Positions 16,581 to 25,100 are shown, numbered from the stretch's first letter. The stretch is 54,466 nucleotides of DNA from CAYFFZ01 sp049976505 (GCA_049976505.1 JBMFIC010000007.1:1-54466), one strand, 5' to 3'. Notes: a model not told the origin generated them from the letters alone. Numbers and translations: made by a program.

Positions 16581-16992
16581 GCTCTATCCCAAGAGCCCGT
16601 AATATATTAACTTCTATCAACTTTTTAGGAAGGGCTCCAACGATCCTATCCACAAGCTCTCCTTTCTTGAATACGAGAAGCGTGGGTATGCTCATTATTC
16701 CATATTCCATGGCGGTCATCTGGTTCTCGTCAACGTTGAGCTTTCCGAATACTATCTTTCCAGCATACTTCCTGGCTAGCTCCTCAACTATGGGAGATAC
16801 AACTCTGCATGGATAACACCACTCTGCCCAGCAGTCGATGACCACGTTCTCGTACTTTGATATAAATTCGTGAAAGTTTTCATCTGATACCTCAACGGGA
16901 TAGTCAGGATACTGCGCCCTCCTTAGAGCCTGCGAATACAGCTTTTTTAAAATCCGCTCTTTAATGAGCTCCTCATCATCAAAAGAAGGCAT
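16564..16992 (-). CDS. trxA: Thioredoxin
   Basis: A 142-aa thioredoxin with active site WCYPC (AEWCYPCRVVSP), the buried aspartate region and the SIPTLLVFKKGE cis-proline loop. It has a 35-40 residue charged N-terminal extension before the thioredoxin fold. I chose ATG 16992 (MPSFDDEEL) because the upstream alternative at 17043 would add a lysine-rich, non-conserved stretch. First gene of the trx-pdo operon. Confidence 0.9.
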   Translation of the reverse strand: MPSFDDEELIKERILKKLYSQALRRAQYPDYPVEVSDENFHEFISKYENVVIDCWAEWCYPCRVVSPIVEELARKYAGKIVFGKLNVDENQMTAMEYGIMSIPTLLVFKKGELVDRIVGALPKKLIEVNILRALGIEHEPDI

Positions 16993-17225
16993 AACTGTTG
17001 ATAAATGTAAATTTTTTTTAAGTATTACTAAACATTTTTCCACGATTTGCGGAGTTTTTTGCTAAGGTTGTTTTTCTGATGCCGAATGCACAATACAGAT
17101 ATTCAGGCCTAACAAATTAAGAGCCCTATCGTGGTCCTTGAGCGTTATTTTCGTAAACTGAACTGATTCCCTTCAGATGTAGCGAAAACATATAAATCAG
17201 TTCAGGCCCGAACCTTGATTATCGC

Positions 17226-17513
17226 ATGAGCGAGGGCGGGCTAGAACGGATAGTAATAACGGTCATCGGAAAGGATAGGATAGGGATAGTTGCAGGGGTC
17301 TCGTCGCTGCTGGCTTCTATGGGCGCAAATATCGTGGATCTTTCATCAACACAGATGAGGGACCTTTTTGTCATGGTGCTTTTGGCAGAGATAGATCCCT
17401 CAAGAACGCCGCTCATTAAGCTTCAGGAGGCGCTAAACGAGAAGGCCAGGGAGCTTGGGGTTCAGGTTGTTGCACAGCACGAAAACATATTCAAATACAT
17501 GCACAGAATATGA
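17226..17513 (+). CDS. ACT-domain protein (UPF0237 type)
   Basis: A 95-aa protein made of a single ACT domain: ERIVITVIGKDRIGIVAGVSSLLASMGANIVDLSSTQ is the classic beta-alpha-beta start of glycine-cleavage-regulator-like ACT proteins. Likely binds a small ligand such as an amino acid. A TATA-like AACATATAAATC lies about 28-35 bases upstream. It precedes the CofE-like gene by 40 bases on the same strand. Confidence 0.8.
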   Translation: MSEGGLERIVITVIGKDRIGIVAGVSSLLASMGANIVDLSSTQMRDLFVMVLLAEIDPSRTPLIKLQEALNEKARELGVQVVAQHENIFKYMHRI

Positions 17514-17553
17514 CCGTCTTTAAGTATTTAAGCCTTTGAGCTCTCTTCATTCT

Positions 17554-18354
17554 ATGCTAAAGGTGGAGCTTTTTTCATGCAGAATGAAAAGAGCTAGCAG
17601 GAGGTTTGACATCGTCTCCGCAGTTGCAGTTTTTTACAGGAGGATCGGCAGAAGGCCAAAGGACGGTGATATACTGGTTATTTCCGGAAAGTACGTTGCG
17701 ATCTCCGAGGGCAGGATTTACCGGCTGGACAGGGTAGTTCCATCTGAGGAGGCCATTGAGCTGGCTAGGGCCAATGGCGGAGATCCCAGAATAGCAGAGC
17801 TTGTATTAAGGGAGAGCGAATTCGTTGCGCCTAGCTTTGCTGGAATATTCATGGCGAGCATAAGGGGGATTCTTCAGCCAAATGCTGGAATAGACAAGTC
17901 AAACATCAGGGAAGGTTACGTGGTCCTGTATCCTCAAGACCCAAACGGGTCTGCTCGAAGGGTGAGGCTTGGGATTCTTGACATGTATGGAGCAAGGGTG
18001 GGGGTCGTAATCAGCGACAGCAGAATTTACCCAACCAGAAAGGGCACAACTGGGATAGCTATAGGTTACAGCGGCATCATTCCTCTGATAGATGAAAGGG
18101 GCTCGGTGGATCTCTTTGGTAAGAAGCTAAAAGTTACCAGGAGGGCCATAGCCGATCAGCTCGCCACGATGGCTCAGCCGCTTATGGGTGAGGCTGGTGA
18201 AAGCAGGCCCATAGTTCTGATAAGGGGATTGGGCGACCTTGTAGTGGAGGAAGACGTAGAGGTTGACCTTTCTGTTAGCTATAACGAGGACATCTATTTT
18301 GAAGCCATCAAGAACTATCTAAAGGGAATCTACTATCCTAGGATTCTATTATAA
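17554..18354 (+). CDS. cofE: F420-0:gamma-glutamyl ligase-like (CofE family)
   Basis: Member of the family that adds glutamates to coenzyme F420-0. The 266-aa protein has GDILVISGKYVAISEGRI, a nucleotide/metal region, ISDSRIYPTRKGTTGIAIGYSGI and IADQLATMAQPLMGEA, which match CofE signatures. I chose ATG 17554 because an in-frame TTG 18 bases earlier adds no conserved residues and TTTAAGTATTTAAGC sits about 25-30 bases upstream. No other F420 genes are visible, so glutamylation of another substrate is possible. Confidence 0.75.
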   Translation: MLKVELFSCRMKRASRRFDIVSAVAVFYRRIGRRPKDGDILVISGKYVAISEGRIYRLDRVVPSEEAIELARANGGDPRIAELVLRESEFVAPSFAGIFMASIRGILQPNAGIDKSNIREGYVVLYPQDPNGSARRVRLGILDMYGARVGVVISDSRIYPTRKGTTGIAIGYSGIIPLIDERGSVDLFGKKLKVTRRAIADQLATMAQPLMGEAGESRPIVLIRGLGDLVVEEDVEVDLSVSYNEDIYFEAIKNYLKGIYYPRILL

Positions 18355-18371
18355 TAATTTGATATAATGCA

Positions 18372-19244
18372 TCAGAGGGAAAGGAACCTCCATGAAAGCG
18401 TGATCCCCAAGGCTGCAAAGAGCATAGCGAACGCAGCTAGGTACGCAAAAGCGGCCAAAATGCTGATGCTGGGAGTTATGCCAATAAGTGCCCATCTTGT
18501 TATTGCGTTGGCGTAGGTCAATGGGTTTGCAAGAGCTATGGGCTTAAGCCACCATGGCATGGAGGATACTGGATAGAAGGAGTTGCTTGAAAACAGCAGG
18601 GGCATGTTCAGTAAGTTCATTATGGCCATCTGGGTCTCCCACCTGGTGGACCTGAGCGCCAGCATAAGAAACAAAGATGAAAACCCAAACGAGAGCAGGA
18701 ACAACGTGAGATACATCAGAAGAAATGCGGCAGGAGCGGCTATGGAAAAGCTGAACCTTAGACCCAGGAGAACCCCTATTAGAAGCACTATGGTTGCTTG
18801 AGCTAGAGATTTGATTATTGAAGCAAGCACCTTTGAGACTATTATCGATCCGCGGGGAACCGGCGTTGTAAGAAGCTTTCCAAGAAAGCCAAGCCTTCTG
18901 TCCCATACGATAGTCATGCCGCTGCTCATCGAAGTGAACAGAACTATGAAGCTCAGCATGCCGACAGCGAGGAATGAAAAGTAATCAGTGGTTCCGAAGG
19001 TCTCCTTTAACACAAGACTTCCTATCTGGTCTATTATTTGCCTTGGAACTGTGAGCCCCGGTATCGAAATGGAGGCCCCCTGGAACATATTAGCCAGGTT
19101 CATAGCCTTTCCAAAGATGCCTATCCAGAGTATTGGCTGGATCAGGCTGAGAATCAGAATTACCGGCTCCTTGTACCACTTCTTCAGCTCCCTGTTGGTC
19201 AGAGCCCATAATCCATGGAGAGGAGATGTCTTAGTTTCGCTCAT
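18372..19244 (-). CDS. ABC-2 type transporter permease
   Basis: A 290-aa membrane protein with six predicted helices and the ABC-2 permease layout: cytoplasmic N-terminus (ALTNRELKKWYKEPVILI), GMTIVWDRRLGFLGKLLTTPVPRGSI loop, and the late PLLFSSNSFYPVSSMPWWLK segment characteristic of DrrB-like exporters. It overlaps the ATPase gene by four bases. With the ATPase it probably exports a drug, lipid or toxin, under the PadR regulator that heads the operon. Confidence 0.85.
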   Translation of the reverse strand: MSETKTSPLHGLWALTNRELKKWYKEPVILILSLIQPILWIGIFGKAMNLANMFQGASISIPGLTVPRQIIDQIGSLVLKETFGTTDYFSFLAVGMLSFIVLFTSMSSGMTIVWDRRLGFLGKLLTTPVPRGSIIVSKVLASIIKSLAQATIVLLIGVLLGLRFSFSIAAPAAFLLMYLTLFLLSFGFSSLFLMLALRSTRWETQMAIMNLLNMPLLFSSNSFYPVSSMPWWLKPIALANPLTYANAITRWALIGITPSISILAAFAYLAAFAMLFAALGITLSWRFLSL

Positions 19245-20245
19245 GATCTCGCCCTCCTCAGCGTTCTTCTCATGGCAAATGCCTCTTCTTTCGATATGAA
19301 CTCCTCCCTCATGCTCCTCCCGGTATAGTGCATATAAACTTCATCGAGAGTAGGCCTGCTCATTGAGAGCTTCCTGACCTCAAGCCCTCTGGTGCTCAAA
19401 GCGTTTACTATTTGCGGTATTGCCGACGGGCCATCAGAGACCTTGACCACGAGCTTCCCATCCACGAAGGTGAACTCCCTGATCTGCTGAATGCCGTCTA
19501 GAGCCTTCCTTACTATATCCTCAGGGCCCGTAACTTCAATTTCCACAGTATCCCATGTTACGCCCTTCTTCAGCTCATCTGGCCGCCCAATAACCAGTAT
19601 CCTGCCTTTGTCAATTATAGCAACCCTGTCTCCATAAGAGTCTGCTTCCTCGAGATAGTGGGTCGTTAAGAATATTGTCATGTTGTAGTCCTTTTTCAGC
19701 TTAAGCACGTACTCCCATATGGCGGCCCTTGTCTGAACGTCGAGACCTAGAGTTGGCTCGTCCAGAAAAAGGACACGTGGCCTATTAATTAACCCCGTTG
19801 CTATCTCGAGCCTTCTCCTCATGCCGCCCGAGAAGGTCTCCACCTTCTTGTCCTTAACTCCGTATAGGCCTACCATCTGCAGGAGCTCCTCCGCTCTCCG
19901 CTTCACTACATCGCGTGGGAGACCGTAGAGATAGCCTATAAGAGTAATGTTCTCCCATGCTGTTAGGTCTTCATCCGCCGAGAACTCTTGCGGCACTACT
20001 CCTATTATAGACCTGACCTTGGCGGGCTCCCGTGTCACGCTGAAGCCTCCAACGTATGCCTCTCCCTCGGTTGGCCTGAGCGCTGTTGTCAGCATTCCGA
20101 TGGTGGTGCTCTTACCGGCACCATTCGGGCCCAGCAGGGCAAATATCTCGCCCTCCTTTACTTCAAAACTTATGTGATCAACGGCCAATACTCCTCCTGG
20201 ATAAACCTTTGTTAGATTATTTACAACTATAACGCTCTCGCTCAT
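19241..20245 (-). CDS. ABC transporter ATP-binding protein (DrrA-like)
   Basis: A 334-aa ATPase with Walker A GPNGAGKSTT, Q-loop VVPQEFSADEDLT, signature SGGMRRRLEIA, Walker B VLFLDEPTLGLD and H-loop TTHYLEEAD. The extended C-terminal region after residue 220 is the regulatory domain found in daunorubicin-resistance-type ATPases. It sits between padR and the permease with four-base overlaps at both ends, a compact efflux operon. Confidence 0.92.
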   Translation of the reverse strand: MSESVIVVNNLTKVYPGGVLAVDHISFEVKEGEIFALLGPNGAGKSTTIGMLTTALRPTEGEAYVGGFSVTREPAKVRSIIGVVPQEFSADEDLTAWENITLIGYLYGLPRDVVKRRAEELLQMVGLYGVKDKKVETFSGGMRRRLEIATGLINRPRVLFLDEPTLGLDVQTRAAIWEYVLKLKKDYNMTIFLTTHYLEEADSYGDRVAIIDKGRILVIGRPDELKKGVTWDTVEIEVTGPEDIVRKALDGIQQIREFTFVDGKLVVKVSDGPSAIPQIVNALSTRGLEVRKLSMSRPTLDEVYMHYTGRSMREEFISKEEAFAMRRTLRRARS

Positions 20246-20661
20246 GAGATAAGACCCCTCAGCTCCTCTGAAATGCGGACGATTTTATCCCTGTGCTTCT
20301 CAAGCTCCTTCTTGTCAACGTCCTTAAGATAGTAGATGTAGCTCTCAAAGATATCCAGCACGTGATCAACGCTGAAGCTTTCGGCCGTTAACGGCTCAAC
20401 GCCCTTTAGCTCCTCATTTCCTTTATCGGTAAGTGCGTACCTCCCATCCTCGAGCCTCTTTATGTATCCATCCTTCATGAGCTTGTAAAGTGCCGGATAG
20501 AGGGTTCCTGGGGATGGCCTCCAGAATCCAAGCGAAAGCCTCTCAATTTCCTTCATGATTTCAGAGCCGGTCCTCTCTCCCTGCGCTAGTACAAGCAGTA
20601 TCAGAAATCGCAGGCCTCCCAGCTTCCTGAACCTGTACTTGTAAAGCAGCAGGCTCCACAT
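20242..20661 (-). CDS. PadR-family transcriptional regulator
   Basis: A 139-aa winged-helix repressor: RFLILLVLAQGERTGSEIMKEI followed by WRPSPGTLYPALYKLMKDGYIKRLEDGRYALTDKG is the PadR DNA-binding domain. A C-terminal helical segment for dimerisation follows. It is first in the operon with the ABC exporter, and a perfect palindrome begins two bases upstream of its ATG, which argues for autoregulation. Confidence 0.88.
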   Translation of the reverse strand: MWSLLLYKYRFRKLGGLRFLILLVLAQGERTGSEIMKEIERLSLGFWRPSPGTLYPALYKLMKDGYIKRLEDGRYALTDKGNEELKGVEPLTAESFSVDHVLDIFESYIYYLKDVDKKELEKHRDKIVRISEELRGLIS

Positions 20662-20662
20662 C

Positions 20663-20680
20663 GAAATCGTTATCGATTTC
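20663..20680. promoter_or_regulatory. Probable PadR operator
   Basis: GAAATCG and CGATTTC form a perfect 7-bp inverted repeat with a 4-base spacer. It lies between the padR start codon (20661) and the minus-strand TATA element (TTTATATTTAG, about 20681-20691), so it covers the expected transcription start of a leaderless mRNA. Binding would block initiation. The sequence is seen; its role as the PadR site is inferred. Confidence 0.55.
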
Positions 20681-20752
20681 TAAATATAAAACCTTTTATC
20701 AATTTGTGCTTTTTGAAAAACAGCTTTATAGTGAGCCCAGCATAGAAAAAAC

Positions 20753-20992
20753 GTGCTTCCCCTGAGAAACGCTATTGTGGAGCTTCTCAAAAAGGAGAAG
20801 GTCGTAACTGACGACGAGCTCATACAGAAGCTACAGCCAAAGTACCCGGACATAACTTCCAAGAAGCTTTTTAACGAGCTGCTTGACCTGGAGATCCTCG
20901 GGCTGGTGCGCGTGTACGAAATTGGAAAGGGAAGAAAAAGGATAGAGCTCATGAGCGGCTCCTCTGAGGTCATTGGTGAGTTTGACTACTGA
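20753..20992 (+). CDS. Small winged-helix protein
   Basis: A 79-aa protein with a helix-turn-helix pattern (NAIVELLKKEKVVTDDELIQKL...LFNELLDLEILGLVRVYEIGKGRKRIEL), a full winged-helix domain with no other domain. The start is GTG 20753, with a TATA-like CTTTATAG about 27 bases upstream, so probably leaderless. Divergent from padR. It is one of five regulator-like genes between 20.2 and 23.4 kb. Target unknown. Confidence 0.65.
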   Translation: MLPLRNAIVELLKKEKVVTDDELIQKLQPKYPDITSKKLFNELLDLEILGLVRVYEIGKGRKRIELMSGSSEVIGEFDY

Positions 20993-21073
20993 AGCGCCCG
21001 TTCCATGTTAAACTCAAACCACTATCTTAGATAATAAAGGTTAAATTAGCGCCAGTCCGTAAATCCATGTGTA

Positions 21074-21889
21074 ATGGAGGAGCTTCTCAGGTACAAGCTC
21101 AGAACGATTCATCGTTTGCTTTCTAAACCGAAGGTCATAGATTTCCTTCAGGAGCTCTCAAGAAGTAACGAGAATGCCTCAGTGATAGCCTCCAGGCTGG
21201 GCATCAAGAGAAGAACTTACTATTACATCCTCAGAGAGCTGAAAAAGGAAGGGCTTATCATTGGCGAGGATGGAAGATACAGGCTCACGTTCACAGGATA
21301 CTTCGTCCTCAACGCAGTTGAAAGAACAAAGGACTGGATGAGCAATCTGGACGAGATCATAAGGCTGGACGAACTTATTAAGAACTCGGAAAACGTAAAG
21401 CTTAACGCGTTCCTTCTGAGGAGCCTGGAGAGCATGGTGGGGCTTTCAAATATTCAGCCGGTCAGGATATTTCCTGAGAGGACCTCATTTAAAAAATACC
21501 TGTCGGAAAGCATAAAGAGCGCCAAGGCTTATGTAGGGGCCTCCCTGTCCTTTGATGATCTGGACCTCCTGCATCAGATTGTTGACGCTTCAAAGAACGG
21601 GGTCGTAGTCAGGGCCGTTGTGGATGAAAGCGTCATTGGCGCCCTTGAGAAGGATGTGAACAGATTAGGAGAGATGTCGCTGCTGGAGGAGATTTCGATC
21701 CTCCGATCAGTTGGCGCGCTTAAGACCGGCAGAGTTCCACGGACCTTTGCGCTCATTGACTTTGAGGACGTCCTTTTTGAGATCAGAAGCCCCCGAGAAG
21801 AAAAGGAGTTCATCATGGGAATCTACATGAAGAGCCCGACAGTAGCCGAGAAGGTTGGAAAAATTTTTGACGGCCATTCGTCAGCTTAA
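21074..21889 (+). CDS. Winged-helix regulator with C-terminal sensor-like domain
   Basis: A 271-aa protein. Residues 1-75 are a winged helix (FLQELSRSNENASVIASRLGIKRRTYYYILRELKKEGLI) and the rest is an alpha/beta domain with ESIKSAKAYVGASLSFDDLD and VVVRAVVDESVIG, reminiscent of the phospholipase-D-like C-terminal domains of TrmB/DUF1724-type archaeal regulators but without HKD motifs. Ligand unknown. Confidence 0.6.
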   Translation: MEELLRYKLRTIHRLLSKPKVIDFLQELSRSNENASVIASRLGIKRRTYYYILRELKKEGLIIGEDGRYRLTFTGYFVLNAVERTKDWMSNLDEIIRLDELIKNSENVKLNAFLLRSLESMVGLSNIQPVRIFPERTSFKKYLSESIKSAKAYVGASLSFDDLDLLHQIVDASKNGVVVRAVVDESVIGALEKDVNRLGEMSLLEEISILRSVGALKTGRVPRTFALIDFEDVLFEIRSPREEKEFIMGIYMKSPTVAEKVGKIFDGHSSA

Positions 21890-21935
21890 TAAATTTAAAA
21901 TCTAAATATAACTAAAATAAAAGAAAGTAAGAGAA

Positions 21936-22538
21936 TTGCCAGCCCGAATAAAAACATTTGAGGAAAAAGTGGAGCTTGTAGATACCCTTAGGGCTCTCTT
22001 TATCCTTGAATCAAAAAGCATGGGCAGAAAAACCCTCTCCAAAAAGCTTGGAGTTGGGGAGGGGTATATTAGAAAGATAATTAGAAAGCTGGAGGAAAGG
22101 AAATACATCAGAACCTCCAGGATGGGAACCTCCTTAAGTGATAAGGGCAGGGAGCTGCTGAATGAGCTGAGGAATGCCATAAGGCCGCTTGGAAGAATAC
22201 AGCTCGCTGAGCACAAAGGGGCCTTCGGGATAGTTGTAAGGAAGGCTGCCGATAAAGTCGTTAAGGGTCTGGAGGAAAGGGATGAAGCTATCAGGTATGG
22301 AGCTGCAGGTGCAATGATACTGACGTATCAGAACGACAAGCTCTGGTTCCCATCACTGGACTGCGTCACTGACAAATACCCTGAAATAGATAGCAGCGTG
22401 AGGAGGGCTGCGGGGGAGCTTCACGAGGGCGATGTCGTTATAGTTGCATGGGGGGACAACGAGATCGACTCAGAAAGAGGCGCTTATGCTGCCGCACTGC
22501 TCCTCCTGGAGAAGGCTAAAGCTAAGATAAGGATTTAA
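21936..22538 (+). CDS. HTH protein with DUF4443-like C-terminal domain
   Basis: A 200-aa protein: N-terminal winged helix (DTLRALFILESKSMGRKTLSKKLGVGEGYIRKIIRKLEERKYI), then an alpha/beta domain containing GAAGAMILTYQNDKLWFPSL and HEGDVVIVAWGDN. This layout resembles archaeal DUF4443 proteins, an assignment from memory. The start is TTG 21936; no nearby ATG fits. The stop is 23 bases before the tRNA-binding gene. Function unknown, possibly a metabolite-responsive regulator. Confidence 0.6.
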   Translation: MPARIKTFEEKVELVDTLRALFILESKSMGRKTLSKKLGVGEGYIRKIIRKLEERKYIRTSRMGTSLSDKGRELLNELRNAIRPLGRIQLAEHKGAFGIVVRKAADKVVKGLEERDEAIRYGAAGAMILTYQNDKLWFPSLDCVTDKYPEIDSSVRRAAGELHEGDVVIVAWGDNEIDSERGAYAAALLLLEKAKAKIRI

Positions 22539-22561
22539 GCGGGGGTAATTCTCTATCTCCC

Positions 22562-22891
22562 ATGGAGAGGGTCCCGTTTGAGGAGTTTCAGAAGCTCGAT
22601 ATAAGGGTTGGCAAGATAAAGGAAGCGTACAGAATAGAGGGATCTAAGAAGCTTCTAAGAGTTGTTGTTGAGCTCGCAAACGGAGAGACAAAACAGGCAG
22701 TTGCCGGAATAAGCAAGTTCTATGAGCCTGAGAAGCTGCTGGGAAAGACGGTCATAGTCGTCACCAACCTGGAACCCAAGTCCATAATGGGATACACCTC
22801 CGAAGTCATGCTGCTTGCCGCATTCACTGATACTGACCTATCCCTCCTGACCACCGACAAGGAGATGCCGCCCGGTACGAAGGTATCATAA
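22562..22891 (+). CDS. tRNA-binding domain protein (EMAP/CsaA-like)
   Basis: A 109-aa stand-alone OB-fold tRNA-binding domain: FQKLDIRVGKIKEAYRIEGSKKLLRVVVEL and GISKFYEPEKLLGKTVIVVTNLEPKSIMGYTSE are the conserved blocks of the MetRS C-terminal/Trbp111/CsaA family. It may act in trans with MetRS, which is not in this window, or as a general structure-specific tRNA binder. Confidence 0.85.
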   Translation: MERVPFEEFQKLDIRVGKIKEAYRIEGSKKLLRVVVELANGETKQAVAGISKFYEPEKLLGKTVIVVTNLEPKSIMGYTSEVMLLAAFTDTDLSLLTTDKEMPPGTKVS

Positions 22892-22946
22892 GCTGAAAAT
22901 GGGAATAAATTAATTTATAGGAGCGTTTAGCCATAATGTATTTAGG

Positions 22947-23393
22947 ATGGTTAAGAGCGGGAAGAACTTTCTCAACAAGGGAATAATAAAGCTGCTCATA
23001 CTCGATGCCCTTTACGATAAGGAGGCTCATGGCTACGAAATTATTAAGAAGATAAGCTCCAAGTTCAAGGGTATATACGAGCCAAGTCCAGGTATAATAT
23101 ATCCAACGCTTGAGCTTCTGCTTGACCAGGAGCTCATTGGGGAGAAGATCGAGAACGGAAAAAGAGTGTACTACTTGACGGAAAAGGGAAGAATGGCTAG
23201 AGACGACGGCCTCAACGTTCTGACCTCCTTCCTCAACAAGAAGATACAGCCGAACGAAAGGGTAAAGGTCATCGAGCTGCTCTTCAACATAAAAAACGTC
23301 ATCTATGAGAAGCTTTACGAGCTCGATGAAGACAAGCTCAGAACCCTCAACGGGTATCTTGATGAGCTCCTGCAGAAAATAAAAAAGCTTTAG
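22947..23393 (+). CDS. PadR-family transcriptional regulator
   Basis: A 148-aa PadR protein, second in the window: IIKLLILDALYDKEAHGYEIIKKISSKF and YEPSPGIIYPTLELLLDQELIGEKIENGKRVYYLTEKG define the winged helix, with a C-terminal dimerisation helix. An ATG preceded by TTTAGG and a TAATTTATAG box about 33 bases upstream. Its stop overlaps the convergent gene by four bases. No exporter is adjacent, unlike the PadR at 20242. Confidence 0.85.
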   Translation: MVKSGKNFLNKGIIKLLILDALYDKEAHGYEIIKKISSKFKGIYEPSPGIIYPTLELLLDQELIGEKIENGKRVYYLTEKGRMARDDGLNVLTSFLNKKIQPNERVKVIELLFNIKNVIYEKLYELDEDKLRTLNGYLDELLQKIKKL

Positions 23394-23932
23394 GGCTGAG
23401 GCGTCTTTTCAAGCATCCTGGAGAATGTCCATATAGCTGCATGTATGATCTCATTAAGCCTTGCCTGCGTTCTGTAGTTCTTAATAACTATCTGCTGAAT
23501 CTCTCCGTCCTTTATTTCAACCGTGTAGTCAAAGAGCTCCTCGCCCTCGAGGGTCCCTGCTTCTGCTTCAGATTTGTCCTTCTGCTTCATCGCCTCCAGT
23601 ATTTTGTTTATGAAGAAGGATCTAAAGGGAGGTACGTCGGCCCGCAGCCTGAGCTCTGGCAGAGGCTTTATTACCGCGCTGTCCTTTGTTATTATAACCT
23701 GACCTAGAAGCTGACCGTCCTTAGGCCTCTTGAGCTCTCTGACCTCTGCCTGCTCCTCTTTCTTGCCCTCCGTTGGCATCTGGACAGCTTTTACGAAGGA
23801 CTCCTTCTTCAGTATACTGTCTATAACGTTAAGTAGATCCGTGTAGAACTGCTCCTGCTCCCGGAGCTCCTCTAGCTTTTCCTCTATTTTAGACCTAAGC
23901 TCTGCTAGCTTTTCAACCTCCTCAGAGCTCAC
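23390..23932 (-). CDS. Conserved-looking hypothetical, N-terminal coiled coil
   Basis: I do not recognise this 180-aa protein. Residues 1-45 form an acidic heptad-rich helix (EEVEKLAELRSKIEEKLEELREQEQF), then a linker and an alpha/beta part containing GQVIITKDSAVIKPLP and FFINKILEAM. It lies just beyond nop10 on the same strand, so it probably belongs to the end of the gins51-nop10 operon. I considered and rejected a CdvA assignment because no PRC-barrel N-terminus is present. Confidence 0.55.
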   Translation of the reverse strand: MSSEEVEKLAELRSKIEEKLEELREQEQFYTDLLNVIDSILKKESFVKAVQMPTEGKKEEQAEVRELKRPKDGQLLGQVIITKDSAVIKPLPELRLRADVPPFRSFFINKILEAMKQKDKSEAEAGTLEGEELFDYTVEIKDGEIQQIVIKNYRTQARLNEIIHAAIWTFSRMLEKTPQP

Positions 23933-23984
23933 AGACTCAATTTCTATAATCCAGCTAATAACTCTTTTCTAGACAGGATTTTCG

Positions 23985-24134
23985 TCAGGATCCGGAAAGC
24001 TTAAGGCTCATGTATTTGTCCTCCATTGAGAACGGAGGGGGATGAGCTAGATGAGTCTTCTGCCCGCATTTGGGGCATGTCTCCCTAAGGGTATAAGTTC
24101 CACATGATGGACATTTTCTTATGAACTTTCCCAT
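23985..24134 (-). CDS. nop10: H/ACA ribonucleoprotein protein Nop10
   Basis: A 49-aa protein read directly from the bases: MGKFIRKCPSCGTYTLRETC then a second CxxC (CPKCG), ending HPPPFSMEDKYMSLK. This is the four-cysteine zinc ribbon plus the conserved HPPPFS segment of Nop10, a core part of the H/ACA pseudouridylation complex with Cbf5, Gar1 and L7Ae. Its ATG overlaps the eif2a stop by one base (TGATG), the conserved archaeal aIF2-alpha/Nop10 coupling. Confidence 0.93.
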   Translation of the reverse strand: MGKFIRKCPSCGTYTLRETCPKCGQKTHLAHPPPFSMEDKYMSLKLSGS

Positions 24135-24901
24135 CACTCAACGACCCTGAGAAATCCTTTGCCCTCGAGCCTCTTGCTTATAGCTGCGGCAAACTTCTTT
24201 ATGCCCTTCTCAGCATCCTTGTAGTTCTGAGAGTAGAATGTTACCCTGTACCTCGGAGCGCTTATGTACTTTATAGTTACGTTGCCTTCCCTGATCTCGC
24301 TGATGGACTCCTTTAGAGCCCTTTTGACCACTTCTATGCCGTCTGGCTCAGGGCTGTAGATCTCAAAGATCTTAGTGATCGATACCTCTGACGGCTTTAT
24401 CTTTTCCGATGCTAGCTTGTACAGCTCCTTCGCAAAGTTCTCATCTATTCCGAGCTTTACGAATACTTCGGGGCCCTTTTCCACAAGGTCCTCAAGCCCT
24501 TCGTAGAGGCTGTCGTACTTCTGCGAGACAAGCTTCATCTCCTTCTCGGCGTTCGGCTTGCTCAACTTCTTTGCAACTATGTTAAAGACGCTTTCGGCCC
24601 ATCGGGATTTCTTGATTTCGATTCTCTTGAGCTTCTGCTCCTCTAGAGTTACCTGCTTCATCGAAACATCTATGTCAAGCTTCTGCCTGTCGGCCCTGAT
24701 GACCTTCACCAGAATTTTCTGCTTAGGCTTCAGGGCTTTTTCTATGTTCTTAACCACGCTCCTGGACAGCTCGCTCTCTGGAAGAAACGCTCTTAGGTTG
24801 TTATACTCGTCCAGGGTTACCCATGCTCCTGAAGGAGATACGCTCTCGACTGTTGCCAGAACGATCTCTCCAACTTCAGGAAAGTCCTGTGGGACGCTCA
24901 A
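24134..24901 (-). CDS. eif2a: Translation initiation factor aIF2 subunit alpha
   Basis: RNA-binding alpha subunit of the heterotrimeric aIF2 that brings initiator tRNA to the ribosome. The 255-aa protein starts with an S1 OB domain (VGEIVLATVESVSPSGAWVTLDEYNNLRAFLPESELS), followed by the helical domain and a C-terminal alpha/beta domain (YISAPRYRVTFYSQNYKDAEKGIKKF). It overlaps rps27e by four bases upstream and nop10 downstream. Confidence 0.95.
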   Translation of the reverse strand: MSVPQDFPEVGEIVLATVESVSPSGAWVTLDEYNNLRAFLPESELSRSVVKNIEKALKPKQKILVKVIRADRQKLDIDVSMKQVTLEEQKLKRIEIKKSRWAESVFNIVAKKLSKPNAEKEMKLVSQKYDSLYEGLEDLVEKGPEVFVKLGIDENFAKELYKLASEKIKPSEVSITKIFEIYSPEPDGIEVVKRALKESISEIREGNVTIKYISAPRYRVTFYSQNYKDAEKGIKKFAAAISKRLEGKGFLRVVE

Positions 24902-25095
24902 TCTACCTTTTTGATCTCCTGGCTGTTAATTATTGCCTTACCGCCAGTAGGTATGACCAAAAGCTCGCCGCATCCTTCACAGTATATCCTGCGTTTTGAA
25001 TGTGAGAAGACTATCCTCTCCATCCCGCACTTTGGACACTTTATTCTGAGAAAGGAGCTTCTGGGAGTTAGCACGAGCTGCTTTATCTGAGGCAT
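24898..25095 (-). CDS. rps27e: 30S ribosomal protein S27e
   Basis: A 65-aa zinc-ribbon ribosomal protein: FLRIKCPKCGMERIVFSHSK then IYCEGCGELL gives the C4 zinc site, with VIPTGGKA after it as in eS27. It lies between rpl44e and eif2a in the common archaeal order. Confidence 0.95.
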   Translation of the reverse strand: MPQIKQLVLTPRSSFLRIKCPKCGMERIVFSHSKRRIYCEGCGELLVIPTGGKAIINSQEIKKVD

Positions 25096-25100
25096 CTAGA

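Noticed and set aside
17044..17225. C/D box small RNA between trx and the ACT gene
   Set aside because: CTGATG and CTGA strings occur but not in the C-D'-C'-D order or spacing needed.
23390..23932. CdvA candidate (coiled-coil protein)
   Set aside because: Lacks an N-terminal PRC-barrel-like domain and sits with translation genes rather than with cdvB/cdvC.
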